DNA from: Bryobacterales bacterium
GTDB lineage: Bacteria > Acidobacteriota > Terriglobia > Bryobacterales > UBA6623
Direction: 5' to 3'
DNA length: 35,614 nucleotides
Assembly (NCBI GenBank): GCA_028819255.1
Contig: JAPPMB010000104.1
Span: 1-35,614 of the forward strand
Shown piece by piece: positions 16,525 to 24,825 of the stretch. Every line of letters starts with the position of its first letter. The stretch's first letter is position 1. The notes beneath the pieces were generated by a model. It had not been told where the DNA came from and searched no databases. It saw only the letters and a program-made list of their open reading frames with translations. The translations under genes were made by a program, and so were the position numbers.

Positions 16525-17616
16525 TCACTTCTCGATGTGCGCCGCAAGCTCGCGTCTGCGGAATCCCACCCCATGACCCGGCCGGTCAGACGCCTCGGCG
16601 TAGCCGTCCCGTGACAGGCTCAGCGTGTTGGTGAGGTAGGGATCGAGCCCGAATCCGTGCACCTCGAGAAACGACGCGTTGGGAATCGCGGCGAGCAGGC
16701 TGACATGCAGGTCATGCACTCCGTGGGAGGTCACGGGGAGGTGACGGGCTTCCGCCAGATGGGCGACCTTCATCCAGGGCGTGATGCCTCCGCAGTTCGA
16801 GACGTCCGGCTCGGGAAACGCGACGCCTCCGGCAGAAATCAATGCGTCGAATTCGTCCAGCGTGTGGAGGTTCTCGCCCGCCGCGACAGGCAGCGGGCCC
16901 TCGCGCTGGATTCGAACATGGCCCCGGACATCGACCGGCGATGTCGGCTCCTCCAGCCAGTACACATCGTGCTCGGCGAGGGCCCGCGAGGCGCGGACCG
17001 CCTCTTCGACCGTCCATTTCATGTTGGCGTCCACCAGCAGAGCGTTCTCCGAACCGATCAGCTCACGAATGGCCTTGACACGCTCGAGGTCATCGCTGAG
17101 TCGTGGCAGCCCGACCTTCATCTTGACGGCCCGGAATCCGCGCTGCAGATGCCTGTACGTCTGTTCTTCCAATTCGTTGATTGGCAGGTTCAGGTCGATT
17201 CCTCCGGCATAGGCCCGGACCTTGGGTCGGTTGCCGCCCAGCAGCCGCCATAGCGGCTCGTGCAGCCGCTTGGCCTTGAGGTCCCACAGGGCGATGTCGA
17301 TTGCCGAGATGGCGAAGCTTGCCGGACCGCCCCGGCCTACGTAATGGGTGGCCGCCCACATCGCCTGCCACAGTGACTCGACTCGGCGTGGATCCTTCCC
17401 GACCAGAACCGGAATGAGGTCGGTGATGAGGGATGCGATCGCAGCTCCCCCCGTGTGGCCTACGGTGTACGTGTAGCCGATCCCCTCCAGCCCGTCGTCG
17501 GTCCGGACGACGACCATGATCAGGGCGAAGTCTCGGATGATTCCGTGAGTGGAATCGGCGACGGGCGGTCTCAGCGGGATCCGGTATCGTGAGACATCGA
17601 GTCTGGCGACCTTCAT
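16525..17616 (-). CDS. Mandelate racemase/muconate lactonizing enzyme family protein
   Basis: 363-residue enolase-superfamily enzyme that abstracts the alpha-proton of a carboxylate. Seen in order: N-terminal capping domain, KMKVG (Lys165/Lys167), DANMKW (Asp196 metal ligand), EEP (Glu222 metal ligand), GEN (Glu248), the strand Asp271, and SHGVHDLHV (His298 and His301). The KxK plus late His pattern places it in the mandelate racemase subgroup, which includes sugar-acid dehydratases; the exact substrate cannot be told. A TATATT hexamer lies 12 bases before the ATG, on this strand. It is divergent from trpA, and 120 bases separate it from the amidohydrolase-like gene, possibly co-transcribed. 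Confidence 0.88.
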   Translation of the reverse strand: MKVARLDVSRYRIPLRPPVADSTHGIIRDFALIMVVVRTDDGLEGIGYTYTVGHTGGAAIASLITDLIPVLVGKDPRRVESLWQAMWAATHYVGRGGPASFAISAIDIALWDLKAKRLHEPLWRLLGGNRPKVRAYAGGIDLNLPINELEEQTYRHLQRGFRAVKMKVGLPRLSDDLERVKAIRELIGSENALLVDANMKWTVEEAVRASRALAEHDVYWLEEPTSPVDVRGHVRIQREGPLPVAAGENLHTLDEFDALISAGGVAFPEPDVSNCGGITPWMKVAHLAEARHLPVTSHGVHDLHVSLLAAIPNASFLEVHGFGLDPYLTNTLSLSRDGYAEASDRPGHGVGFRRRELAAHIEK

Positions 17617-17755
17617 CTACCAGTGTGGAATATAGCAGAGGCCCGGAACTTCTCCAAAGACGAGGAACGCCGAGGGCCCGGGCTCTCGGCCGCGGCCCGC
17701 GACTCGCTATCTCGACCTGTCGCGAAGCGCTTCCCAGGGCGGCATTCCCGCTCTG

Positions 17756-17761
17756 TACAAT
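17756..17761 (+). promoter_or_regulatory. Putative -10 element for the aromatic operon
   Basis: TACAAT lies 11 bases before the GTG of trpA; transcription would start about 5 bases upstream of the codon or at it. No Shine-Dalgarno sequence fits between. A weak TTCCCA lies 19 bases upstream as a possible -35. Confidence 0.45.
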
Positions 17762-17772
17762 GGTGATTCGCC

Positions 17773-18645
17773 GTGAGGGTCGCGGAATCTAGCGTTACCC
17801 CGTCACCCCAGCTGAATTCGGGACGGATCGCCCAGGCATTCACCCGGTGCGATTTGGAAGGCAGCCGTGCCCTCATCGCCTTTCTGACCGCCGGCGACCC
17901 GTCACCGGACCGGACCGTCTCCCTGATCGGCGCCCTGGAGCGGGGCGGGTCGGACATCATCGAACTGGGGGTGCCGTTCTCGGACCCGATCGCCGACGGC
18001 CCGGTCATCCAAAGGGCCAGCGAGCGAGCGCTGCGGTCCGGAACCACGGTCCGCAAAGTCCTCCGAATCGTCGAGGAACTGCGCCGGACGTCACAGATCC
18101 CCGTCGTTGCGTTCAGCTACCTGAATCCCGTCCTGCGCTACGGTTTCGAGCGGTTCGCCGCCGACGCCGCAAGCGTCGGCGTGGATGGGGCCCTGCTCAC
18201 CGACCTCAACATTGAGGAGGCGGCCGGGTACGTGTCCGAGATGAACGCAAGCGGGCTCGACTGTGTCTTTCTTGTCACCCAAACGACCCCGCAGGAGCGC
18301 ATCGCGCGAATCGCCGGCCATTGTGGCGGATTTGTCTATGCGGTTTCGAGAGCAGGCGTAACGGGGGTTCGGAGCAGCATCGCCAGCGACGCCGTCCCTC
18401 TGCTCCGGCGGACGCGCAGGGCGACCAGCCTTCCCGTCGCAATCGGCTTCGGTCTGTCGCAGCGCCGGCACATGGAAGAGGTCGCTCCTTTTGCCGAGGG
18501 AGCGGTGGTCGGGAGCGCATTCGTGCGCCTGATCGAGGAGCATTCCCGGGACGAGTCTCTCGAAGCGAGGCTGGAGGCGCTTGCGAGGGAATTCAAGCGG
18601 GGACTCGACTGGTCTCCCGCATCGGATGCGGCGGTGGGGAGATGA
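17773..18645 (+). CDS. trpA: Tryptophan synthase alpha subunit
   Basis: 290 residues. Cleaves indole-3-glycerol phosphate to indole and glyceraldehyde 3-phosphate, normally in complex with TrpB. Seen: RIAQAF start block, FLTAGDP, ELGVPFSDPIADGP with the catalytic Glu64 and Asp75, FSYLNPVLRYG, LLTDLN, YAVSRAGVTGVR (the phosphate/loop 6 region, usually SxxGVTG) and IGFGLS. The GTG start gives about 17 extra residues before the conserved core. trpB is not adjacent; instead the gene overlaps chorismate mutase by ATGA (18642-18645), so it is the first gene of an aromatic operon. The A-for-T change in SRAGVTG is normal variation. Confidence 0.95.
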   Translation: MRVAESSVTPSPQLNSGRIAQAFTRCDLEGSRALIAFLTAGDPSPDRTVSLIGALERGGSDIIELGVPFSDPIADGPVIQRASERALRSGTTVRKVLRIVEELRRTSQIPVVAFSYLNPVLRYGFERFAADAASVGVDGALLTDLNIEEAAGYVSEMNASGLDCVFLVTQTTPQERIARIAGHCGGFVYAVSRAGVTGVRSSIASDAVPLLRRTRRATSLPVAIGFGLSQRRHMEEVAPFAEGAVVGSAFVRLIEEHSRDESLEARLEALAREFKRGLDWSPASDAAVGR

Positions 18646-18911
18646 AGGACCTGAGCGACTGGCGCGAAGAGATCGACCGGGTGGACCAGGAACTCGTCGC
18701 GCTGCTGAATCGCCGCGGGGAGAGCGTTCTTGGACTTGCGCCTCTGAAGAGGAAGCGAGGACTGCCCGTGCAGGAGCTGTCTCGCGAGCAGCGAGTCTTC
18801 GACAATATCCTCTCCTCGAACTGCGGACCGCTCTCGGACGAGGCCCTCCAGCGCATCTACGTGGCCGTCATGAAGGAAATGCGGGCGATGCAGAAGGAGC
18901 GAACCGACTAG
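18642..18911 (+). CDS. Chorismate mutase, AroQ class (monofunctional)
   Basis: 89 residues, all-helical. Converts chorismate to prephenate for Phe and Tyr. The start block LSDWREEIDRVDQELVALLNRR is typical (cut here: WREEIDRVDQELVALLNRR), followed by a Lys/Arg-containing helix (LKRKRGLP) and the final QRIYVAVMKEMRAMQ helix. It is translationally coupled to trpA through ATGA and is followed 4 bases later by tyrA, so it supplies prephenate to the next enzyme. No regulatory or prephenate dehydratase domain is attached. Confidence 0.9.
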   Translation: MKDLSDWREEIDRVDQELVALLNRRGESVLGLAPLKRKRGLPVQELSREQRVFDNILSSNCGPLSDEALQRIYVAVMKEMRAMQKERTD

Positions 18912-18915
18912 CTCC

Positions 18916-19770
18916 GTGCCGGCGATCAACACAGTTTCTGTGGTCGGGGTCGGCCTGATCGGCGGTTCCTTTGCGTTGGCGTTGCGGCGCGTGGGTTTCT
19001 CCGGGCGCATTTTCGGTGTCAGTTCTCCCGCTACGCTGGCGCGGGCGCTCGACCTGGGTGTGATTGACCGGGGCAGTTCGCTCGAAGAGGCCTTGCCGCG
19101 ATCCGACCTGGTCTACATGGCCCAGCCAGTGACGCACATCGTGGACCAGCTGGAGCAAGTGAGTCGGCTGGTGCCTGAACACGCGCTGGTCACCGATGCG
19201 GGCAGCACAAAGAGGAGGATCCTCGAACGGGCATGCGAGTTCTTCCGCGGCGGGGCGGATTTCGTCGGCGGCCACCCGATGGCCGGGAAGGAAGGTCGCG
19301 GTGTGGAGGTCGCAGAGGCCGGCCTGTTTAACGGTGCGCTCTATGCTCTGGTGCCGATCAGGGGCGCATTGCCCGACACGCCGGTCATGAGGACGTTCCT
19401 GGACTGGCTTGACCTGATGGGCTGTCGTCAGAGGGTGATGGATGCCGCCGAGCACGACACAACCGTCGCCTGGACCTCGCACATGCCCCAGCTCGTGTCG
19501 ACCGCCTTGGCCGCAACCCTCGGAGAGCGCCTCAAGTCCCCGGGCGAACTCGAGGTCGCGGGCGACGGCCTCCGCGACATGACCCGCTTGGCCGCCAGCC
19601 CGCATGGGGTGTGGTCCGCGATTCTCGAGACCAACGGGGATGCAATTGACGAAGCCCTCGGATCGTTCGTGCGCGAGGTCGAAGGACTCCGCTCCGCACT
19701 CTCGTCAGATGCCGGAGAACGGCACTTCAGGCGAGCCAACGCGCTTCGCAACCGCATCGAGGCTTGGTAG
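18916..19770 (+). CDS. tyrA: Prephenate dehydrogenase
   Basis: 284 residues, GTG start at 18916. Oxidises prephenate to 4-hydroxyphenylpyruvate with NAD(P). The Rossmann motif GVGLIGGS is at about 11-18, then VTDAGSTK (about 92-99), GGHPMAGKE (about 117-125), and the helical C-terminal domain with HDTTVAWTSHMPQ (about 176-188), which holds the substrate-site His. No ACT domain follows, so feedback control by tyrosine is not evident. Third gene of the trpA-chorismate mutase-tyrA operon; the intergenic gap is only four bases. Confidence 0.93.
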   Translation: MPAINTVSVVGVGLIGGSFALALRRVGFSGRIFGVSSPATLARALDLGVIDRGSSLEEALPRSDLVYMAQPVTHIVDQLEQVSRLVPEHALVTDAGSTKRRILERACEFFRGGADFVGGHPMAGKEGRGVEVAEAGLFNGALYALVPIRGALPDTPVMRTFLDWLDLMGCRQRVMDAAEHDTTVAWTSHMPQLVSTALAATLGERLKSPGELEVAGDGLRDMTRLAASPHGVWSAILETNGDAIDEALGSFVREVEGLRSALSSDAGERHFRRANALRNRIEAW

Positions 19771-19832
19771 ATTGGCCCATCGCCGCCAGCGGTCCGGCGC
19801 CGGGCCGGGTAGTCAGGCGAGGATCGGCCTCT

Positions 19833-20174
19833 CTACGCCGCGACCGGCACGGGAAGCCGCGGAGCCGTCCTCCAGAGCCTCTCCAGGTCGTAGTAGTACC
19901 GCTTGTCCTTCGCGAAGACATGCGCGACGAAGTCTCCATAGTCCAGCAGCACCCACTCCGCACGCTCGTAGCCCTCGATGTGAAGCGGAAGCCGCCCCTC
20001 GGACTTGAGTCCCGCGTGGATGGAGTCCGCGATGGCCTGAACCTGCCGGGAGTTCGTTCCGTGGCAAATGACGAACTGCTCCGTAAACGTGCTGACTCGA
20101 CCGATGTCTAGGACTGTTGGGTCGATGGCCTTGCGCTCCAGTGCTGCGTGTACGGCAAGTTCCCAGTCTTCCAT
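19833..20174 (-). CDS. rsfS: Ribosome silencing factor
   Basis: 113 residues from ATG 20174; a TTG at 20210 would add 12 residues but the family usually begins near the WELAVHAALERKA helix. RsfS binds ribosomal protein uL14 and blocks subunit joining when nutrients are scarce. Recognisable blocks are VLDIGRVSTFTEQFVICHG, SRQVQAIADSI, EWVLLDYGDFVAHVF and YYDLERLW. The usual neighbour nadD is not seen; upstream is unannotated sequence. It is convergent with tyrA across about 60 bases that contain the palindrome CCGGCGCCGG (19794-19803). Confidence 0.92.
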   Translation of the reverse strand: MEDWELAVHAALERKAIDPTVLDIGRVSTFTEQFVICHGTNSRQVQAIADSIHAGLKSEGRLPLHIEGYERAEWVLLDYGDFVAHVFAKDKRYYYDLERLWRTAPRLPVPVAA

Positions 20175-20210
20175 GTAGTTCAGTTGATCGAGTTCGGGTC
20201 CGGCCCTCAA

Positions 20211-21173
20211 CTCTAGTGTAGTCGCGATTAGGGTTCCGGACCGGCCGAACGGCCGGGGACTCCCATGGTCCTGTGTGCGAAACCGGCAGCGCCAGCCATT
20301 GCCGACCGCTCGCCGAGAATCGGCTCGCCCCCCCGTTTCGAGAAACCAGTCTCCGGCTGAGGTGAGTCACCGCAATTCTCATAAGAAGACTCCAGTCCAC
20401 ACTCCGAAGAACCGGAAGAACCAGGCGGATTGATTGCCATCGTCAACTTGAGGGGTTCAGGAAACGCCCGTTGCCCCTGAATGTGGCGGGAGCGAGTCCG
20501 GAAAGTCCCCCTCGAACGACAAGGGTGGCGATCAATGGAACTGAGGACTGCCGGCAACCGCATCGGGCCGTTTCGTGTCGACTATCGAGGGCCGCACAGA
20601 GCCTTCACGTCGGACGGCCTTCCAATTCCTCATTTGCCCCAGAACCGGCCGGCTCCCGCTGGAACTCTGGTCTCTGCCGGCGTCCCGTCGGCATCCCCTG
20701 AAGGAATCGGCCCCGAAGGCCTGCTCGGCCCGGCGGGCGAGCTGCGACCATCCGAATAAGCCGACTCCAACAACTCGGAGTTTGTTAGGGCGGAAGCCCC
20801 AGAGACTTCCTCACCCTGACCTCAGCCTCTCGCTGATAGGTCTCGCGGAAGGTCGCGAGTCTCGCGCTTGCCCGCTGTTCCACCCACACTGTTGCCGTAG
20901 CTCCCCGTCCGCCATCCAGGGACCTCTTCCACTTCTCTCGCGCGCAGAGCCACTACGCCCCCGAGAGGCAGTCGATCACCTGACCGAGTGCTCTCTGAGC
21001 TTGCCCGGAGCGGCGACGGTCCTCAGAATTCGGATTGAGGGCCCGGCGCCGCTCCCGTTTAGCCGCCTCAGCCGCCTGGGTGGTGACGGCGCAGGCGGGC
21101 GAGGTCAGGACTTGCTTCGGCCGATGCTCTCGCCCCGCGCCTCCGGAATCCCGCCGGATGCGCGGACCACGGA
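20211..21173. other. Unassigned ~960-base region with consecutive hairpins
   Basis: No gene is supported. A 74-codon plus-strand frame starting ATG 20535 and ending 20759 is Pro/Gly-rich and unrecognised; a 70-codon minus-strand frame starting near 20437 lies just upstream of rsfS and is equally uncertain. Between 20764 and 20859 three hairpins follow one another: AACAA/TTGTT (20769-20786), GGAAG/CTTCC (20792-20810) and CTCGCG/CGCGAG (20842-20859). This could be a structured RNA or leader, but I do not recognise it. The right end carries the promoter of the M15-like gene. Confidence 0.4.
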
Positions 21174-21179
21174 TAGAAT
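21174..21179 (+). promoter_or_regulatory. Putative -10 element, leaderless gene
   Basis: TAGAAT exactly 8 bases before ATG 21188, the same spacing as the TATAAT hexamers of nuoA and thrB. No Shine-Dalgarno site is present. Confidence 0.5.
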
Positions 21180-21187
21180 GAAGTTTG

Positions 21188-21988
21188 ATGCGGTTCTGGG
21201 TGCGGCTTGCTGCGTCGATTCTGACTGCCGGCCTGGCGCCGGCCATGTTCGGCCAGGTGGACCCCGAGCTTCAGCGTGTCCGGGATCTGGTCAGGGCGGG
21301 GGCACTCCCGCGGAACGCCCTCATCGAGGCCGAGAGCGCCCACCTGGAACGCAATTATCGCGAGACCTTGCGCCGCACTCTCTTGAGCGAGACCCTTGAG
21401 CCCCGTGAAATCGAGGTAATGCTGGATGCCGCCAAGGGCTTGCAGAGAATTGTGCAGGAGCGGTTCGACCTGACCCTTGCGCGCGTCGAGGCCCATGTCA
21501 TTCCGGTCGTCCGGCTGCGCGAGGCGAGAGACGAGCTGGACGCCGCAATGCGGCAGGCCGAGCTCGCGGAGGCCCGAGCAAGGCTGGTCCGGCAGATGGA
21601 GCAGGTGGCCGCGTCGGAGACCTACCTTGAAGAACTGGAGGGAGACGAGGGACCGTACCGGTTCTACGGATTCGACCAGTACGAGCAGGAGCTTCTGTTC
21701 GAGGTCGGGGCCATGTATCGTGCCACGTTCGGCACTGATCCTCCCGTCAGCGCCGAGGGCGACACGCCGCTGCATCGCGCCATGGGCCTTGATCACACCG
21801 GGCGCATCGACGTCGCCGTGCATCCCGATTCAGACGAGGGCCAGTTCCTTGTCTACATGCTCGAAAGCCTGGGGATTCCCTACATAGCGTTCCGGAGCGC
21901 GATTCCCGGACAGTCCACTGGGCCCCACATACATGTTGGGCCGCCGAGCGAGAGGATCGATCCGGAGCGCGAGCGGTTCGAGGACTGA
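21188..21988 (+). CDS. Exported M15-like (LAS-fold) hydrolase
   Basis: 266 residues with a signal peptide (MRFWVRLAASILTAGLAPAMF). The middle (about 30-150) is helical and charged, probably coiled coil. The C-terminal ~75 residues carry the zinc site expected for LAS/M15-type peptidoglycan hydrolases: LDHTGRIDVA (His203, Asp208) and TGPHIHVGPPS (His249, perhaps His247). LAS enzymes cut peptide bonds in cell-wall peptides, so a periplasmic peptidase role is likely but substrate is unknown. ATG 21188 is preferred to the TTG three bases earlier because it fits the -10 spacing. Single-gene unit before nuoA, 82 bases apart. Confidence 0.72.
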   Translation: MRFWVRLAASILTAGLAPAMFGQVDPELQRVRDLVRAGALPRNALIEAESAHLERNYRETLRRTLLSETLEPREIEVMLDAAKGLQRIVQERFDLTLARVEAHVIPVVRLREARDELDAAMRQAELAEARARLVRQMEQVAASETYLEELEGDEGPYRFYGFDQYEQELLFEVGAMYRATFGTDPPVSAEGDTPLHRAMGLDHTGRIDVAVHPDSDEGQFLVYMLESLGIPYIAFRSAIPGQSTGPHIHVGPPSERIDPERERFED

Positions 21989-22056
21989 TCGACGTTCCGG
22001 CGAGGGCCTGCGCCTTTCGGCGTGCAAGCTTCACGGGCCGCACAGCGTCCGGGCGA

Positions 22057-22062
22057 TATAAT
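22057..22062 (+). promoter_or_regulatory. Putative -10 element of nuoA (leaderless)
   Basis: Perfect TATAAT ending 8 bases before ATG 22071; both the hexamer and the following GGCTT-ATG are shared with thrB. No good -35 is evident. Confidence 0.6.
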
Positions 22063-22070
22063 CAGGGCTT

Positions 22071-22427
22071 ATGCCGCGAGGCTACATCCCCATACTGATC
22101 TTCGCCGGGATTGCGGCCGCGTTCCCCATCGTCACACTGATCGCGGCCAAGCTGATCCGGCCGAGCGTGCCCGGAAAGATCAAGCTCGAGGCCTACGAAT
22201 GCGGGATCGCTCCGGAGGACAACACCCGGGGGCGCTACTCCATTCGCTTCTACCTGGTCGCGATCCTGTTCGTGATCTTTGACGTCGAGACGATCTTTCT
22301 GCTTCCGTGGGCCATCCAGTACGACGTCCTCGGCCTCTTCGGCCTGATCGAGATGCTGGTCTTCCTGGCCATCCTGATCTTCGGATATGTCTGGCTCTTC
22401 CGCCAGCGGGCGCTGAAGTGGGTCTAA
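22071..22427 (+). CDS. nuoA: NADH-quinone oxidoreductase subunit A
   Basis: 118 residues, three membrane helices (about 5-25, 60-82 and 88-110). The family blocks are KIKLEAYECGI (with the conserved Glu-Cys-Gly), FYLVAILFVIFDVETIFLLP (the conserved acidic helix) and the closing LFRQRALKWV. It is a membrane-arm subunit of respiratory complex I near the quinone/ND3 region. Normally it heads a nuoABCD... operon. Here the next gene is on the opposite strand, so nuoA is alone. Its own -10 directly ahead suggests independent transcription. Confidence 0.96.
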   Translation: MPRGYIPILIFAGIAAAFPIVTLIAAKLIRPSVPGKIKLEAYECGIAPEDNTRGRYSIRFYLVAILFVIFDVETIFLLPWAIQYDVLGLFGLIEMLVFLAILIFGYVWLFRQRALKWV

Positions 22428-22446
22428 CCGGCGCGCAGACGAGGAT

Positions 22447-22470
22447 TTCCTGGACGCGTCCGGACAGGAA
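22447..22470. terminator. Possible bidirectional terminator hairpin
   Basis: TTCCTG (22447-22452) and CAGGAA (22465-22470) form a 6-bp stem around GACGCGTCCGGA, between convergent nuoA and the phosphofructokinase gene, ending exactly at the latter's stop. A T-run precedes the left arm, not a long U-tract, so it is weak. Confidence 0.35.
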
Positions 22471-23643
22471 TCAGAAGCGGTTGAGGAAGATGGGCAGCCC
22501 CACCTTGTTTCCGTATCGGGGCCGGTAGCGCTCGACGTCGTACATCGATTCCACGTCGACGACATTCGACTTGCGTCCGTCGCCGGGAATGTCCGCGTCG
22601 ACGTAGCAGCCGTTCTGGATCGCCACCATCCTGCCCGATCCGCCGTCTGCGACGCACTCCACGGCCAGGGAGGCGAAGGTGATCGCCACGAGCCTGTCGA
22701 TGAAGTCGGGCGGCCCGCCCCGAAGGTCGTAGGTGAGGTCGCTCACCATGGTCTCCTCCCGGATGCGCCGCTTGACCTCCTGGCTGAACGCCTCGCCGAT
22801 GCTCATCTTCTTCCGGTGGCCGTAGGCGTCCGGTTCGCCGTACTCCTGCACCGCGTGACCTTCCCAGGTCGCGCCTTCCGAAAGCACCACCAGCGCGTAC
22901 TTGCTCGGGTTCGCCCGCTTTTCCTGCTGGATCAGCGTGAGCAGCTTCTCAAGGTTGAACACGTGCTCCGGTATGCAGCAGTGGATGCCCGTGACGTACG
23001 CGGTGTACAAAGCAGTGAAGCCGGCGTCGCGGCCGAAGATCCGGAAGATTCCGACCCGCTCGTGTGACCCGGCCGTCGTCCGCTGGCGGCTGATGTTGTC
23101 CACGGCCCGCGTGATGGCGGTCGAGAAGCCGATGCAGTACTCCGTGTTGGGCACGTCGTTGTCCATCGTCTTCGGGATGCAGACCACCGGGAATCCTTCG
23201 TCGTGCAGCCGCCGGGCATAGCTCAGCGTGTCATCTCCGCCGATGGCGATCAGGTGGTCGATCCCGAGTCTTTCCAGATTGCCGAGAACCAACGGCGTGA
23301 GGTCGAGGATCCCCGGCTCGACTTCCTTCACCCGGCCCAGCTCTCGCTGCAGCCATTCCGGGATGTCGTCCAGCCGCATGTGGGACGGCCGCGTGCGGGT
23401 CGAGTGCAGGAACGTCCCTCCTGTGCGGTCCACCGTCCTCGTGTTGTGGTGGTCCAGGGGCAGCAGGTACTCGGGGTCGGATCCGTGGACGGGGTGGATG
23501 TGGGTCAGCCCCCTCCAGCCCCGGCGGATGCCGATCACCTCGATCCCGCGCTCGTCGCAGCTCTGCACCGACGCCTTGATGACCGAGTTCAGCCCAGGGA
23601 CATCGCCGCCGCCTGTGAGGATTCCGATTCGTCTCGCAGTCAT
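22471..23643 (-). CDS. pfp: Phosphofructokinase, predicted PPi-dependent type
   Basis: 390 residues from ATG 23643 (a GTG at 23652 is possible; GGGAGG lies 11 bases before the ATG). Phosphorylates fructose 6-phosphate. The start GILTGGGDVPGLN is the nucleotide/phosphate loop, then IGGDDTLSYA (135-143), IPKTMDNDVPNT (156-167) and RIFGRDAGF. Two residues decide the donor: Asp138 in GGDD and Lys158 in PKTMDND replace the Gly of GGDGS and PGTIDND found in ATP enzymes, so pyrophosphate is predicted as donor (family knowledge; other members of this group vary). If so the step is reversible. Last gene of a three-gene minus-strand cluster. Confidence 0.88.
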   Translation of the reverse strand: MTARRIGILTGGGDVPGLNSVIKASVQSCDERGIEVIGIRRGWRGLTHIHPVHGSDPEYLLPLDHHNTRTVDRTGGTFLHSTRTRPSHMRLDDIPEWLQRELGRVKEVEPGILDLTPLVLGNLERLGIDHLIAIGGDDTLSYARRLHDEGFPVVCIPKTMDNDVPNTEYCIGFSTAITRAVDNISRQRTTAGSHERVGIFRIFGRDAGFTALYTAYVTGIHCCIPEHVFNLEKLLTLIQQEKRANPSKYALVVLSEGATWEGHAVQEYGEPDAYGHRKKMSIGEAFSQEVKRRIREETMVSDLTYDLRGGPPDFIDRLVAITFASLAVECVADGGSGRMVAIQNGCYVDADIPGDGRKSNVVDVESMYDVERYRPRYGNKVGLPIFLNRF

Positions 23644-23674
23644 CGCGACCACAGCCCTCCCACTGTCACTGCCG

Positions 23675-24190
23675 TCAGGCCGAGGCGGCCTGAGCCGATT
23701 GGTCCGGCGCCGCGTCCGGGGTCCCGGCGCCTGGCCCCAGGTACGGGGTCTCGAGCGTGCTCGTCTCCCATCCGAGGTGGTTGATGTAAAGCAGAACGAG
23801 ATCGTCGGGATAGCGCCCGCTGAATTCGCCGAACACCTTGCTCGCCCAGCCCGGCGTGAGCCGATTCATGCTGTCGGTGTCTCCCGGGAAGAAGCCGCTC
23901 CCGTCGTGCTCGATTCCCAGAAAATCCAGCACCGCCACGATGAATGGAATGTTCGAAACGAGCACGCCCTCCGACAGGTCCCTGGCAAGGGCCTCGTCGC
24001 CGTCCGCGATTCGCTTCCACAGCTTGGGGGAAGTGGCGCGGAGCTTCTGCCGGTTCAGCGTGTGCAGCCTAGACCGGATCTTGATTGCCTCGTACACGCC
24101 ATACGTTCGCAGCGCTCCGATCGAAATCGTCCGGACCAGCTTGTTGCAGCCCCTCTGGCCGAGCGCAGAATAGACCCCGACCAGATCCAT
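23675..24190 (-). CDS. Conserved hypothetical protein in PFP cluster
   Basis: 171 residues, soluble-looking, with no domain I can name. It reads as a real gene (regular codon use, Asp/Glu and Leu-rich helices such as LARDLSEGVLVSNIPFI and a conserved-looking FPGDTDSMNRLTPGWA segment, then an Ala/Pro-rich tail). It lies 21 bases after the methyltransferase gene and 31 bases before the phosphofructokinase on the same strand, so the three are probably one transcript. Function unknown; the fixed position suggests a link with the phosphofructokinase or the methyltransferase, which is inference. Confidence 0.6.
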   Translation of the reverse strand: MDLVGVYSALGQRGCNKLVRTISIGALRTYGVYEAIKIRSRLHTLNRQKLRATSPKLWKRIADGDEALARDLSEGVLVSNIPFIVAVLDFLGIEHDGSGFFPGDTDSMNRLTPGWASKVFGEFSGRYPDDLVLLYINHLGWETSTLETPYLGPGAGTPDAAPDQSAQAASA

Positions 24191-24211
24191 CTCTCGGAGA
24201 ATACCACAGGG

Positions 24212-24748
24212 TCATTTGAGGGCTTCGAGCTCGAAGACCAGAGCCTTTCCGCGCACGATGAAGCACAGGTAGTACTCCCAGAACTTGCGGAACGCCCGCG
24301 AGCGGTTGACCATCAGCTCGAATCCAAGCAGCCTCCACAGCCGCAGAAGCTTAACCCTGAGGCGGACCTGCCGAAACCGGCATCGGGAGTAGTAGTCGAA
24401 ACCGCCCGCCTCGGTGAAGTAGCGGAACGAGAACGAGTTCAGGTGCCAGCGGTGCGTCGGGTCCGCAAACGAGCTCGCATCCGAGTAGTGCGGCGTCTCG
24501 ACCAGGAGCCGGCCTCCCGGCCTGAGCACGCGGTGCGATTCCTCGATGGCAGCGACCACGTCCCCGACGTGCTCGATCACGTGGATGAGGCTGACCGACG
24601 CGAAGGTCGAGTCCAGGAACGGCAGGCCGCGCCCGTCGATGTCCGCCAGCACGTCGGCGGCAGTGCGGGGGTTGGGGTCGATGCCGACAGCCCCGGGACG
24701 CTTGTTCCGCCCGCAGCCCACATCCAGCGATCGCGCGTCGGACGCCAA
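24212..24748 (-). CDS. SAM-dependent methyltransferase (type 11-like)
   Basis: 178 residues. LDVGCG (8-13) is motif I for S-adenosylmethionine, GIDPNPR the acidic loop, HVIEHVGD motif around the active site, HRVLRPGGRLLVETPHYS motif post-III. It resembles small class I methyltransferases that act on small molecules or sugars; the substrate is not readable. The C-terminus is rich in Arg, Phe and Tyr (FRKFWEYYLCFIVRG), possibly membrane-associated. First gene of the minus-strand trio; its start is 77 bases from the divergent PhyH gene, so the two promoters share that gap. Confidence 0.85.
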   Translation of the reverse strand: MASDARSLDVGCGRNKRPGAVGIDPNPRTAADVLADIDGRGLPFLDSTFASVSLIHVIEHVGDVVAAIEESHRVLRPGGRLLVETPHYSDASSFADPTHRWHLNSFSFRYFTEAGGFDYYSRCRFRQVRLRVKLLRLWRLLGFELMVNRSRAFRKFWEYYLCFIVRGKALVFELEALK

Positions 24749-24825
24749 GCGAACGATTGTAGCCGCCCGGCTGCGGGCCGGCCTGACGGGCGGCGGTGCG
24801 CGTATGATGGGCGGCGGGAAGGACG

